Origin: VAXT01 sp963827725
GTDB taxonomy: Bacteria > Actinomycetota > Thermoleophilia > Gaiellales > Gaiellaceae
Reading direction: 5' to 3'
Assembly: GCA_963827725.1 (NCBI GenBank)
Contig: CAWHBM010000003.1
Span: forward strand, 1-64,000
DNA length: 64,000 bases
Position numbers and translations under genes: made by a program. The notes beneath the pieces were generated by a model. That model saw only the letters and a list, made by a program, of their open reading frames with translations. It had not been told where the DNA came from and made no database searches. Below are positions 16,398-24,293 of the stretch, piece after piece. Numbering within the stretch: position 1 is the stretch's first letter; every line of letters begins with the position of its first letter.

Positions 16398-17276
16398 TCA
16401 ACAGGTCTCGAGCTCGCCCACGACCTCGTCTCGACTGTTGCGAATCGGCACCGGCCCGAAGGCGGACGCTTCCAGGCCGAGGGAGTCGAGAAAGGAGCCG
16501 AGGGCAGGGCGCAGCGCGCGGCCAGAGCCGTCCTCGACCTTGAGGGCGAGGCCGAGCTCGCCGGGGCCGGCTGCGCAGAGGAGGCCTTCGGCGCCGCCCT
16601 TGGCGATCCAACCGGGAAGCGCCTGCATGAGATTCGTGTCGAGGGCCTTGGGGCCGCGGATGAGCTCAGGGTGTGCGCGCATGGCGTCGGCGACGGCCTT
16701 GCCGCCTTCGACTTCCTCCATGCGTGCAAGTGCCAGCGCCATCGACTCCAGCGAAAAGGCGAAGCTGACGACCCCGCAGCCGTCGATTGCGGTTGCGACT
16801 GGGGCCGATCCCGCCATGGTTGCCACCTCGGCTTGCATCGCTTGCTGGCACGGGTGCTCGGCGAGTCGGTAGCCATCGACGGGCCAGTCCTTCGAGTGGC
16901 AGAGGGCGAGCATTCCCGCGTGCTTGCCCGAGCAGTTGTGGTTGATGCGTCGCGGCGGATCACCGTCCGGGCCGCACTCGAGGTCGTCTTCTGTGGCCGG
17001 CGCCTTGTCGAGCAGCGCCTGCACGGCTGCAAGCTGGGCCTCGTCCGCGAGGTGGGAAGCCGAGGCGATCGCGAGGTCGCGGTCATCCAGGTCGGGGCGC
17101 TCGCGTGCCAGAGGGAGAGCCTGGATCGGCTTTGCCGCCGAGCGCATGAACGTGACGAGGCCCGGATCACCTGCAGACGCGACGATCTCGCCGCCGCGAA
17201 CGGCGACCGCGTGGACGCGGTGGACGGACTCCACGGTCGCGCCGCGCCGCGCGGCTACGCTGATCGGCTCAGCCAT
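16398..17276 (-). CDS. L-asparaginase II family protein
   Basis: A 292-aa protein of the PF06089-type asparaginase family. Recognisable blocks are VHRVHAVAVRGGEIVASAGD near residue 18, FMRSAAKPIQALPL (the conserved SxxKP region with the putative nucleophile Ser) and INHNCSGKHAGMLALC, and AIDGCGVVSFAFSL. It would hydrolyse asparagine to aspartate and ammonia. A TAGTCT box lies six bases before the ATG, with no Shine-Dalgarno. The divergent glycosylase gene starts 12 bp away. The C-terminal region is short but complete. Confidence 0.88.
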   Translation of the reverse strand: MAEPISVAARRGATVESVHRVHAVAVRGGEIVASAGDPGLVTFMRSAAKPIQALPLARERPDLDDRDLAIASASHLADEAQLAAVQALLDKAPATEDDLECGPDGDPPRRINHNCSGKHAGMLALCHSKDWPVDGYRLAEHPCQQAMQAEVATMAGSAPVATAIDGCGVVSFAFSLESMALALARMEEVEGGKAVADAMRAHPELIRGPKALDTNLMQALPGWIAKGGAEGLLCAAGPGELGLALKVEDGSGRALRPALGSFLDSLGLEASAFGPVPIRNSRDEVVGELETC

Positions 17277-17282
17277 GAGGAG

Positions 17283-17288
17283 AGACTA
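17283..17288 (-). promoter_or_regulatory. -10 box of the asparaginase gene (leaderless layout)
   Basis: TAGTCT on the minus strand, exactly six bases before the ATG at 17276. The box lies in the 12-bp gap before the glycosylase GTG and abuts its first base. Confidence 0.5.
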
Positions 17289-18116
17289 GTGCCCGAACTT
17301 CCGGAGATGGAGGCGTGGCGGCGCGCTCTCGACGGCCCGGTCTCGGCCTTTCCGATCGAGAAGGCCGGCCCCGCGCACATCGCCACCCTGAAGACGATCG
17401 ACCCGCCGCTGACAGCACTGGAGGGCAGGCGCCTGTCCGGGGCGAAGCGGCGCGCGAAGCGGCTCCTCTTCCCGACGGAGGACGGCGAGCTCGTCCTGCT
17501 CGTTCACCTGATGACGGCCGGCCGGCTGCGGTATCTGCAGGCGGGCGAGAAAGGGCCGAAGACACCGGCGTTCCGCCTTCGTTTCCAGGGCGGAGCGGAG
17601 CTCGTCCTCACCGAGGCCGGCAAGAAGAAGCGCGCCGGAGTCTGGCTGCTCACGCCGGCGGAGGCGGAGTCCGAGCTGGCACACCTCGGCCCGGAAGCGC
17701 TCGGGCTGGGTGCCGAGGGCCTGGCCGAGATTCTGGGGTCGGAATCGCGGCGGCTGCACTCGCTCCTGCGAGACCAGCGTGTCATCGCGGGGATCGGCCG
17801 CGCCTGGGCGAACGAGATCCTCCACACGGCGAGGCTCTCGCCGTACGCACTTTCCAAAGACGTGACCTCGGAAGAGATCAAGCGACTGGCGGCCGCAATC
17901 GACTCCGAGCTCGAGCGGGGCCTGGAGCTCCGGGAGCGGGGCGCCAACGACAAGCGCACCTACCGCGTCCACAACTCCCTCGACGCCCCCTGCCACGTCT
18001 GCGGGGCACCGATCGCTCGCGTCGACTTCGAGCAACACACGATCTACTACTGCCCCGATTGCCAGACCGACGGCCGCGTGCTCAAAGACCGGCGGCTCTC
18101 GCGCCTTCTGCGCTGA
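17289..18116 (+). CDS. Formamidopyrimidine-DNA glycosylase (Fpg/Nei family)
   Basis: A 275-aa base-excision repair enzyme. It starts at the GTG at 17289, giving the N-terminal PELPE signature whose Pro2 and Glu3 are the catalytic nucleophile and acid. The helix-two-turn-helix region (VIAGIGRAWANEILHTARLSP) and a C-terminal zinc finger (CHVCGAPI and YYCPDC) are intact. The conserved Fpg Lys loop is replaced by RAKRLLFPTEDGELVLLVHL. Fpg versus endonuclease VIII (Nei) specificity cannot be settled here. GGAGAG precedes the start. Confidence 0.9.
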   Translation: MPELPEMEAWRRALDGPVSAFPIEKAGPAHIATLKTIDPPLTALEGRRLSGAKRRAKRLLFPTEDGELVLLVHLMTAGRLRYLQAGEKGPKTPAFRLRFQGGAELVLTEAGKKKRAGVWLLTPAEAESELAHLGPEALGLGAEGLAEILGSESRRLHSLLRDQRVIAGIGRAWANEILHTARLSPYALSKDVTSEEIKRLAAAIDSELERGLELRERGANDKRTYRVHNSLDAPCHVCGAPIARVDFEQHTIYYCPDCQTDGRVLKDRRLSRLLR

Positions 18117-18123
18117 AGATCCG

Positions 18124-18705
18124 TTAAGTCGCGAGGCGGACGTGCAAGCGTTCGCCCTCGACCTGGATCGACCCGCCGAGTGCTTCGACGAGACGCCGCG
18201 CGGCCGCGGCGCTCAGGTCCTTCAGGTCCTCGCTGAGCACGATCGGCGCAACGCCGGGAGTCACGGGCTCGACCCACACCGAAGGGCCGTCCGCAGTCAA
18301 CGTGACCCGCTCGAGCGCGCCGTGTCGAAGGGCGCAGCGGGCGAACCCCGCGAGGCCGCGCTCGACCGCATCGCGGTCGACCCGAACCGTGGCGCCGGAG
18401 CCTGCGGCCGTCGCCTTCTCGCCGAGGCGAGACGCGGCTGCCTGGACCAGGTCGAGCGTGTCGGCTTCCGTCAGGCTCGGCTCGTAGCGCGCTGCTTCGA
18501 TCCGCGCGACCACTCCGAGATCCTCCAGGAGCTCCGCAATCTGATCGGAGGCCGCCTGGATCATGGCGAGGTACCGAGCGGCGGGGTCGCCGAGCGGCTC
18601 GCTCTCCTGCAGCGTGTACGCGAAGCCCGAAACCGTCGCAAGCGGCGTCCTCAGGTCATGACACGCGAGCGAGACGAATCCGGCGAAGCTGTTTTCTGAA
18701 GCCAC
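18124..18705 (-). CDS. Stand-alone HisKA protein with degenerate ATPase domain
   Basis: A 193-aa soluble protein. The dimerisation/phosphotransfer domain at the N-terminus is good: VSLACHDLRTPLATVSGF carries the acceptor His in an H-box context. The following ATPase-like half lacks an N box (GLAGFARCALRHG where Asn is expected) and has no DxGxG or GxGL motif. It therefore probably cannot bind ATP and may act as a phosphotransfer or dimerisation module fed by another kinase. No sensor or membrane segment is present. It starts at a GTG, divergent from folE2. Confidence 0.72.
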   Translation of the reverse strand: MASENSFAGFVSLACHDLRTPLATVSGFAYTLQESEPLGDPAARYLAMIQAASDQIAELLEDLGVVARIEAARYEPSLTEADTLDLVQAAASRLGEKATAAGSGATVRVDRDAVERGLAGFARCALRHGALERVTLTADGPSVWVEPVTPGVAPIVLSEDLKDLSAAAARRLVEALGGSIQVEGERLHVRLAT

Positions 18706-18739
18706 GAACCCCCTTGGTACGGTTGGGCGACAAGTATGG

Positions 18740-19711
18740 ATGACGCATTCGCGCTTACTCGTAGACGACCTTCAGGCCTCCTTGCCCGAAGTCTCGCTCG
18801 GGCTCTCGCGCGCGGGGGTAACCGGTGCGAGCAAGGCGATCCGGATCAGGTACGGCGACTACGAGAAGCAGATAGCTGCCGATATCGAGTGCACGGTCGA
18901 CCTCGACCCTGACCAGAAGGGCGTGCACATGTCTCGCTTCCCGGAGCTCTTCGCGGAAGCGATCGAGGAAGTCGTCATCGGGGAGGCTTTCCTCATCGAG
19001 GTGCTCGCCGAGCACATCGCGACGCACGTCGTCGAGCGCCAGCAGGCGCTGCGGGCCGAGGTCAAGATCTCGGCGAGATATCCGATCGAGCGCACCACGC
19101 CGGTCACGGACCTCCCGACCCAGGAGATGGTCAGCCTGATCGGGATCGCAGCCGCCTCCTCTCGTGGCGTGCGGAGGCTGGTCGGTGTGGAGGCGGCTGG
19201 CATCAACGCCTGCCCGTGCGCGCAGGGGCTCGTCCGGGGCCGCGCGAGCGAGCGTCTGCTCGAGGCGGGCTTTGCCGACGAAGACGTCGACCGCATCCTC
19301 GAGCTCGTCCCGCTCGCGACGCACAACCAGAGGGGTCGCGGGACGCTCTACGTCGGGACGCAGGCGAGAGTCGACGCAGAGCAGCTCGTGACGATCGTCG
19401 AGGGGTCCATGAGCGCGCCGGTCTACGAGCTCCTGAAGCGGCCGGACGAGCTCTTCGTGGTCGAGCACGCACATCTACAGCCACGGTTCGTCGAGGACTC
19501 GGTTCGCCTCGCCCTGAAGGGCGTCCTGGATGCGCACCCCGCCCTCGACGACGCGGACTTCCTCTTCTCGCGGCAGGTCAACCTCGAGACGATCCACACC
19601 CATGACGTGCTCGCGGAGCGCTACGGCACGGTTGGCGAGCTGCGCCTGGAGCTCGAACACGGCGGGCCGCTCGACCATCACACCGAGCTGCGCGAGTGGC
19701 TAGCTAGCTAA
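18740..19711 (+). CDS. folE2: GTP cyclohydrolase FolE2/MptA
   Basis: A 323-aa enzyme of the metal-flexible GTP cyclohydrolase IB family. Motifs are KGVHMSRFPELF (substrate-binding), GINACPCAQ (the Cys metal/catalytic block) and PLATHNQRGRG. The HTHDVLAERYG block is near the end. It would convert GTP to a dihydroneopterin phosphate, the first step of folate or methanopterin-type pterin synthesis. The closeness to archaeal MptA versus bacterial FolE2 cannot be decided by eye. It ends inside a run of CTAG units shared with the convergent plsY stop. Confidence 0.88.
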   Translation: MTHSRLLVDDLQASLPEVSLGLSRAGVTGASKAIRIRYGDYEKQIAADIECTVDLDPDQKGVHMSRFPELFAEAIEEVVIGEAFLIEVLAEHIATHVVERQQALRAEVKISARYPIERTTPVTDLPTQEMVSLIGIAAASSRGVRRLVGVEAAGINACPCAQGLVRGRASERLLEAGFADEDVDRILELVPLATHNQRGRGTLYVGTQARVDAEQLVTIVEGSMSAPVYELLKRPDELFVVEHAHLQPRFVEDSVRLALKGVLDAHPALDDADFLFSRQVNLETIHTHDVLAERYGTVGELRLELEHGGPLDHHTELREWLAS

Positions 19712-20313
19712 GCCTGCGCGGGTTTCCGACGAAGCTGCACCCGGGTTTCCGTACCGGCGCGCAGGCGCGCGAGGTTTGGGCGATGCAGGAGGAGCACTCC
19801 GAGCGCGGCCGCACTCGTGAAGACGACCACGGGCCACGGCTCGCCGAGCAGGAGTGCGGCCAGCGGAAGTGACGCCGTGGCAAGGATCGAGGAGACCGAC
19901 GCGTAGCGGGTGAGCGCAAACACCAGGAGCCAGACGAGAATCCCGGCCAGCCCAACGAGCGGCGCGAGCCCAAGTAGCGCACCGCCGCAGGTCGCGACCG
20001 TCTTCCCGCCCTTGGCGAAGCGGAGAAAGATCGGGCGCCAATGGCCGAACATCGCCGCCCCGCCCGTGAGCGCGCCGACGAGAGGGCCTGCGGACATGGT
20101 TGCGACGAGGGTCGGAATGAATCCCTTTGCGACGTCGAGAAACATCACGGGGATCGCATAGCGCGGCCCGGCCGCCCGCCAGACGTTCGTCGCACCGATG
20201 GCGCCGCTGCCGAGCGTGCGGACGTCCACGCCTCGCGCCAACTTGGCGACCCAGAGACCGAAGGGGAGGCTGCCGGCGAGGTAGCCGACGACGATAAAGG
20301 CGAGCGTCTCGAT
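19708..20313 (-). CDS. plsY: Glycerol-3-phosphate acyltransferase PlsY with non-standard start
   Basis: A polytopic protein of about 201 aa. The family signatures are SLPFGLWVAKLARGVD, LGSGAIGATNVWRA (glycerol-phosphate motif), LDVAKG and FLRFAKGGKTVAT. It transfers an acyl group from acyl-phosphate to glycerol-3-phosphate in the membrane. The frame is open back to the SOD-like stop at 20323-20325, yet that stretch has no ATG, GTG or TTG before position 20241, which is too late because it would remove the first helix. An ATC at 20313 lies six bases after AGGAG and fits the expected N-terminus. Either an ATC start or a sequence error explains this. Confidence 0.8.
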   Translation of the reverse strand: METLAFIVVGYLAGSLPFGLWVAKLARGVDVRTLGSGAIGATNVWRAAGPRYAIPVMFLDVAKGFIPTLVATMSAGPLVGALTGGAAMFGHWRPIFLRFAKGGKTVATCGGALLGLAPLVGLAGILVWLLVFALTRYASVSSILATASLPLAALLLGEPWPVVVFTSAAALGVLLLHRPNLARLRAGTETRVQLRRKPAQA

Positions 20314-20322
20314 CGTCGTCTC

Positions 20323-20946
20323 CTACTTCAGCGGAATCCCGTACTTCGAGACCCAGTCGTTCACGGTTGGCCAGTCGAGGTTGTCGAAGAAGACGTCGAT
20401 GTACGAGGCGCGGTCGGTGCGGTAGTCGAGGAAGTACGCGTGCTCGTAGACGTCGAGCGCCACGAGCGGCGTCGCGTTCCAGATCGGGTAGCTGTTCTGA
20501 GCGTCGCCGATGTAGTTGAAAAGCCGGCCCTCGTCCCAGTCGTAAGCCGTCCACGCCCAGCCCCGGCCGCCCATGCCGGTTGCCTTCAGGTCGGCGCGCC
20601 AGTCGGCTACCGACCCGAAGTCGCGCTCGATCAGGTCACCCATAGGCCCGCCGGGCTCGCCGCCCTCGCCGCCCAGGTGCTCGAAATAGATCTCGTGGTT
20701 CTTGACGCCGCCGACCGCGAACGTCAGGTCGACCTTTAGCGCCCGGATCTCCGAGTAGACCTGGTTTCCCGCCGAGAGATCGACGTCGGCGAGCTTGGCG
20801 AGGATCTCGTTGCGCTTCGCGACGTAGCCCTCGTACAGCTTGTAATGGGCCTCGACGGCTTCGCGCGAGATGCCCTCGAGCTCGTACAGCTCCGGCTTGA
20901 GCTCTCTCGGTGCGATCTCTTCGGCGTTGAAGACAAGGGTTGGCAT
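20323..20946 (-). CDS. Divergent Fe/Mn superoxide dismutase homologue
   Basis: A 207-aa SOD-fold protein starting at the ATG at 20946 (GGAAGGAG upstream). The four metal ligands can be aligned: His in VEAHYKLYEGYV, His in NHEIYFEHL, and Asp and His in ALDVYEHAYFLDY. However the usual HHDKHHxxYV motif is AHYKLYEGYV: the gateway Tyr remains, but the second-shell His residues are Tyr and Glu. It is divergent from a canonical SOD gene and lies directly before plsY. It may be an active SOD with altered tuning or have a different redox role. Confidence 0.8.
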   Translation of the reverse strand: MPTLVFNAEEIAPRELKPELYELEGISREAVEAHYKLYEGYVAKRNEILAKLADVDLSAGNQVYSEIRALKVDLTFAVGGVKNHEIYFEHLGGEGGEPGGPMGDLIERDFGSVADWRADLKATGMGGRGWAWTAYDWDEGRLFNYIGDAQNSYPIWNATPLVALDVYEHAYFLDYRTDRASYIDVFFDNLDWPTVNDWVSKYGIPLK

Positions 20947-21076
20947 GGAGCTCCTTCCAGGAGATGGGCGCGGCGAGCATATTACGACGGCCACGCCGAT
21001 AGAGCCGGCATGGCCTCTATGGTCGGCGCCCTGGTGGGTGTAGCCTCACTCTTCAGCCGAAAGAAAGGAGCTGGAG

Positions 21077-21703
21077 ATGGCCTTCGAGGTTCCGCCTCTC
21101 CCTTACGACTACGACGCGCTCGAGCCGCACATCGACTCAGAGACGATGCGCGTCCACCACGACAAGCACCACCAGGCCTACGTGGACAAGGCGAATGCAG
21201 CGCTCGCGGACACCGACTCCGCACACGAGTCGGTCGAGCACATCCTGTCCATCCTCGACACATTCCCAAAGGACAAGCAGACCGCGATTCGCAACAACGC
21301 CGGCGGCCACGCGAACCACACCCTCTTCTGGGAGATCATGAGCCCGGACGGAGGCGGAGAGCCCGAAGGCGAACTGGGTGATGCGATCACCGATCTCTTC
21401 GGCTCGCTCGACGAGCTGAAGAAGGTGATCAACGACGGAGGCGTCAACCGCTTCGGCTCGGGGTGGACGTGGCTCGTTCACGACGGAACGGGGCTGGCGG
21501 TCTACTCGACGGCCAACCAGGACTCGCCGATCATGCAGTCAGGCGAGCCCCTCCTCGGCATCGACGTCTGGGAGCACGCGTACTACCTGAGCTACCAGAA
21601 CCGTCGCCCGGATTATCTCGAGGCCTGGTGGAACGTCGTCAACTGGCCCGCAGTAGCCGAGCGCTATGAAAAAGCGATCGGCAAAGTCCAAACCGCAACC
21701 TAA
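21077..21703 (+). CDS. Superoxide dismutase, Fe/Mn family
   Basis: A canonical 208-aa enzyme. MRVHHDKHHQAYVDKAN holds the first ligand and gateway residues, NNAGGHANHTLFWE the second, and GIDVWEHAYYLSYQN the last two (Asp and His). GSGWTWLV and NQDSP are the expected active-site flanks. It converts superoxide to hydrogen peroxide and oxygen. There is no signal peptide, so it is cytoplasmic. GAAAGGAG precedes the ATG. An R1 repeat follows the gene. Metal choice cannot be read reliably. Confidence 0.95.
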   Translation: MAFEVPPLPYDYDALEPHIDSETMRVHHDKHHQAYVDKANAALADTDSAHESVEHILSILDTFPKDKQTAIRNNAGGHANHTLFWEIMSPDGGGEPEGELGDAITDLFGSLDELKKVINDGGVNRFGSGWTWLVHDGTGLAVYSTANQDSPIMQSGEPLLGIDVWEHAYYLSYQNRRPDYLEAWWNVVNWPAVAERYEKAIGKVQTAT

Positions 21704-21733
21704 GAAATGAGATTTTACGGCCCTAGACGCCCA

Positions 21734-21970
21734 CGGAGACCAGCACCGGTCGCCGCCGGAGCCGGGCTTTGCCCGGCGGGAGGCCAACTAAGCGCGCCCG
21801 AATCACGACCACGGCGACCGGCCCACTACCCCCTTGCCAACCAACCCGGACGCAAGGAGGGGGCCCACGGGGGAACCAGGGGTTCCCCCGTGAAGGCGAG
21901 CGAGGGCGAAGCCCAAGCTGCCGGGGAACCAGGGGTTCCCCCACGAAGGCGAGCGAGGGCGAAGCCCGAG
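21734..21970 (-). repeat. R1 intergenic element, copy a (reverse orientation)
   Basis: This stretch matches, on the opposite strand, the elements at 41032-41214 and 41468-41654. Shared blocks are the hairpin CCGGGCAAAGCCCGG with flanking CCTCCCG and CTCCGG, the core AGTGGGCCGGT, CCCCCTCCTT, and a self-complementary GGGGAACC/GGTTCCCC block. Here that last block plus its GAAGGCGAGCGAGGGCGAAG flank is duplicated in tandem. It lies between SOD and the cupredoxin gene and, in its own orientation, follows the cupredoxin stop codon. Confidence 0.8.
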
Positions 21971-22024
21971 CAATGCCGAGGCGCCGGGGGACCCCACCCC
22001 CGGCGTCTCGACTATTCCGGCGCG

Positions 22025-22897
22025 TTATCCGCGGCGGAAGCTTATGGTCGGGCTGGTGCCGAACACGTAACCGGTCCCGGCCTGGTTCGTGGTCATGAAG
22101 ACGCGCACCTGATGGCGGCCCGCTGTCAGCGACTTCAGGCGGAAGCGCTGAGCTCCCTGACTGTTGAGCTTGACCTTCTTCAGGCTCACCCACTCGCCGA
22201 AGCGATTCAATCGCTGGGCGGTGACCGAGCGGCCCGAGAACGACTTCGCAGCCTGGGCGCGAGCCACGAACCAGCGACCCGAGCGCATGAGCGTCAGACG
22301 TGGCTGGACTGCGACCTGGATGACTGCGCTCTCCTTCCCCTTCCACGTGGCCTTGTACGCGGTGAGGAGTTGCGGCGAGGCAGCGAAGTCCCAGACGCCG
22401 TTCGTGGTCGTCAGAACCTCGCCGAGCTTCACGAACGACAGCTGGCCGTAGGGCTGACCGAAGATTTCGACCGTATCGCCCACGGCGGCCGGAGAGACGG
22501 CCCCTCCGACTCGGATGGCGTTGCCGAAGACGGCGATCCCTACCGACGACCCGATCGAGACCGACGGTGCTGCGCCGGTCACCCTCACCGTGCCCTTCAG
22601 GGCCGGGTGGAGAGCGTCTCGATAGGCGTACGTGCCAGGCGTGTCGAGGCGCTTCGAGCAGGTCTTGGTCGGCGTGATCGTGCCGCACGCAAAAGCCCCG
22701 TTGTTCGCGACGGGCTGGTGGTTGACGGTGTCGACGTTCTTCCAGCGGACGGTGTCACCGCCGGCAACCGTGACGGTCTTCGGAGCGAAGCCCGTGCTTC
22801 GGATGTTGACGACCTTCAGCGCGCTGAGCGACGCGACGGCGAAGCCCGCACCCGCAAGGGCACACACCGCAGTGGCGATCAATAGCGTTCGTTTCAT
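22025..22897 (-). CDS. Secreted cupredoxin-like protein with degenerate copper site
   Basis: A 290-aa protein with a signal peptide (residues 1-22). A plastocyanin-like domain at residues 25-105 (TGFAPKTVTVAGGDTVRWKN, VNHQPV, GTYAYRDALHPALKG) is followed by a beta-rich C-terminal region of about 180 residues, probably two immunoglobulin-like folds. The two His positions are kept, but the usual C..HPxM ligand set reads YRDALHPAL: the Cys and the axial Met are absent at their normal places. Two other cysteines (FACG and TCSK) might form a disulphide. Copper binding is therefore doubtful. Confidence 0.75.
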   Translation of the reverse strand: MKRTLLIATAVCALAGAGFAVASLSALKVVNIRSTGFAPKTVTVAGGDTVRWKNVDTVNHQPVANNGAFACGTITPTKTCSKRLDTPGTYAYRDALHPALKGTVRVTGAAPSVSIGSSVGIAVFGNAIRVGGAVSPAAVGDTVEIFGQPYGQLSFVKLGEVLTTTNGVWDFAASPQLLTAYKATWKGKESAVIQVAVQPRLTLMRSGRWFVARAQAAKSFSGRSVTAQRLNRFGEWVSLKKVKLNSQGAQRFRLKSLTAGRHQVRVFMTTNQAGTGYVFGTSPTISFRRG

Positions 22898-22991
22898 GGT
22901 GGTTCCCCCAGTCGTTGACGGCTACTTGAGTGGAACGCCCTGAGCAGGCAAAAGTTGCGTCTTCGCTGTAAGGATTTTGTGCGCATGTACC

Positions 22992-22997
22992 TACACT
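22992..22997 (+). promoter_or_regulatory. -10 box of the SDR gene
   Basis: TACACT eight bases before the ATG at 23006. No clear ribosome binding site lies between. Confidence 0.4.
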
Positions 22998-23005
22998 GAG
23001 CCTGA

Positions 23006-23665
23006 ATGCGGGCTCTCGTTACCGGGGGGACGGGGAGGATCGGCTCGAAGGTCGCCGAGCGGCTCCGATCGGAGGGGTGGTCCGTCCTCGCTGTCGGTAG
23101 GGCCGATGGCGACCTGGCTCGAGTGGATGACGCCCAGGCGCTCGTCAGGCGTGCGGTCGAGGAGCTCGGCGGGCTCGATCTGCTCGTGAACGGCGCCGGC
23201 GAGGGATTCGAGCCCAAGCCGGTTGCCGACGTGACTGAAGCGGACTGGGAGACCGCGTTCGGAGCAACCGCCAAGGGGAGCTTCTTCGTCACCCAGGCAG
23301 CCGCGCCGCACCTTCGCGAAACCAGCGGCCTCGTGGTCATGATCGAGGACGTCGCGGCGTATCAGCCGTGGCCCTCGTTCGCCCCGCACTCTGCGGCGAA
23401 GGCGGCTCAGGCGATGCTGACCCGCGTCCTCGCGCGCGCCCTCGCGCCCGAGGTTCGGGTATGTGGAATCGCGCCGGGCCCCGTCGCCGTCGAGCCCGGG
23501 CAGGAGGAGCGCCGGGCCGGCGAGACGCTCCTCGGCCGTGTTGGCTCGCCCAGCGACATCGCCGCCGCAGTCCTCTATCTCGCCGGAGCCGACTTCGTGA
23601 CGGGCACGAGCCTCGTCGTCGACGGCGGCCGTCTGCTCCAAACCGAGCGACGGCCGGAGTCGTAG
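23006..23665 (+). CDS. Short-chain dehydrogenase/reductase lacking the usual Tyr
   Basis: A 219-aa Rossmann protein with the dinucleotide motif TGGTGRIGSKVAERL, the LLVNGAGEGF strand (NAG-like), and the terminal SLVVDGGRLL. It resembles pteridine reductase/FolM-type SDRs. The active-site YxxxK reads HSAAK: the Lys is present but the catalytic Tyr is His. It may be inactive, or use the His, or serve as a binding protein. folE2 is about 3.3 kb away, so a pterin link is conceivable but weak. The ECF sigma gene follows after 16 bp. Confidence 0.8.
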   Translation: MRALVTGGTGRIGSKVAERLRSEGWSVLAVGRADGDLARVDDAQALVRRAVEELGGLDLLVNGAGEGFEPKPVADVTEADWETAFGATAKGSFFVTQAAAPHLRETSGLVVMIEDVAAYQPWPSFAPHSAAKAAQAMLTRVLARALAPEVRVCGIAPGPVAVEPGQEERRAGETLLGRVGSPSDIAAAVLYLAGADFVTGTSLVVDGGRLLQTERRPES

Positions 23666-23681
23666 AGACCATGGAAGGACG

Positions 23682-24293
23682 ATGTCAGCTGCACTCACTC
23701 TGCGCACCGGCTTGCCGGGTGCGCCCCGACTCGCCACCATCCAAGTCGTGGCTGCCGATCCGATGACGGACGGGGAGTTGATCGCGCGCGTCGGCGAGGG
23801 TGACTCGAGCGCGTTCGAGGCCCTCTACCGACGCTACTCGAGACCTGTCTTCGCACTCGCGCTGCGCCGCCTCGGCGACCGCGGTCGAGCCGAAGACGCC
23901 GTGCAGGAGACGTTTGCCTCGGTCTGGCGCTCGGCCGGCAGCTACCGGCAGGAGCGCGGGCCCGGCGCACCGTGGCTCTACGCCGTCGCACGGAACGCGA
24001 TCGTCGACCGGCGGCGGGCGTTCGGCGACCCCGTGGCGGAGCCCGTCGACGAAGCGTCCAAGGATCCGGGGCCTCTGGAGCGCACCGAGTCGAGCTGGAC
24101 GGCATGGCGCGTGCACCGAGCTCTCGCCGAGCTGCCGGAGCACGAGCGCCAGCTGATCGAGCTCGCGTACTGGGGTGGGCTCTCTCAGAGCGAGATCGCA
24201 GAATTTCTCAACGTGCCGCTGGGAACCGTGAAGACACGAACGCGAAGCGCTCTGTCCCGTCTCGCCGGCCTCCTGGAGGGAGAGCTCTCGTGA
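23682..24293 (+). CDS. ECF-type RNA polymerase sigma factor
   Basis: A 203-aa protein (or 176 aa if it starts at the internal ATG at 23763). Region 2 (ALYRRYSRPVFALALRRLGD, AEDAVQETFASVWRSAGSY) and region 4 (ELPEHERQLIELAYWGGLSQ, SEIAEFLNVPLGTVKTRTR) are typical of ECF sigma factors. GGAAGGAC precedes the first ATG. The next gene overlaps the stop (GTGA) and encodes a membrane protein that fits a cognate anti-sigma factor. Target genes are unknown. Confidence 0.9.
   Translation: MSAALTLRTGLPGAPRLATIQVVAADPMTDGELIARVGEGDSSAFEALYRRYSRPVFALALRRLGDRGRAEDAVQETFASVWRSAGSYRQERGPGAPWLYAVARNAIVDRRRAFGDPVAEPVDEASKDPGPLERTESSWTAWRVHRALAELPEHERQLIELAYWGGLSQSEIAEFLNVPLGTVKTRTRSALSRLAGLLEGELS

Noticed and set aside
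21845..21970. Short CRISPR-like repeats in the duplicated GGGGAACCAGGGG blocks
   Set aside because: Only two units, no regular spacer series and no cas genes. The block is part of R1 copy a.
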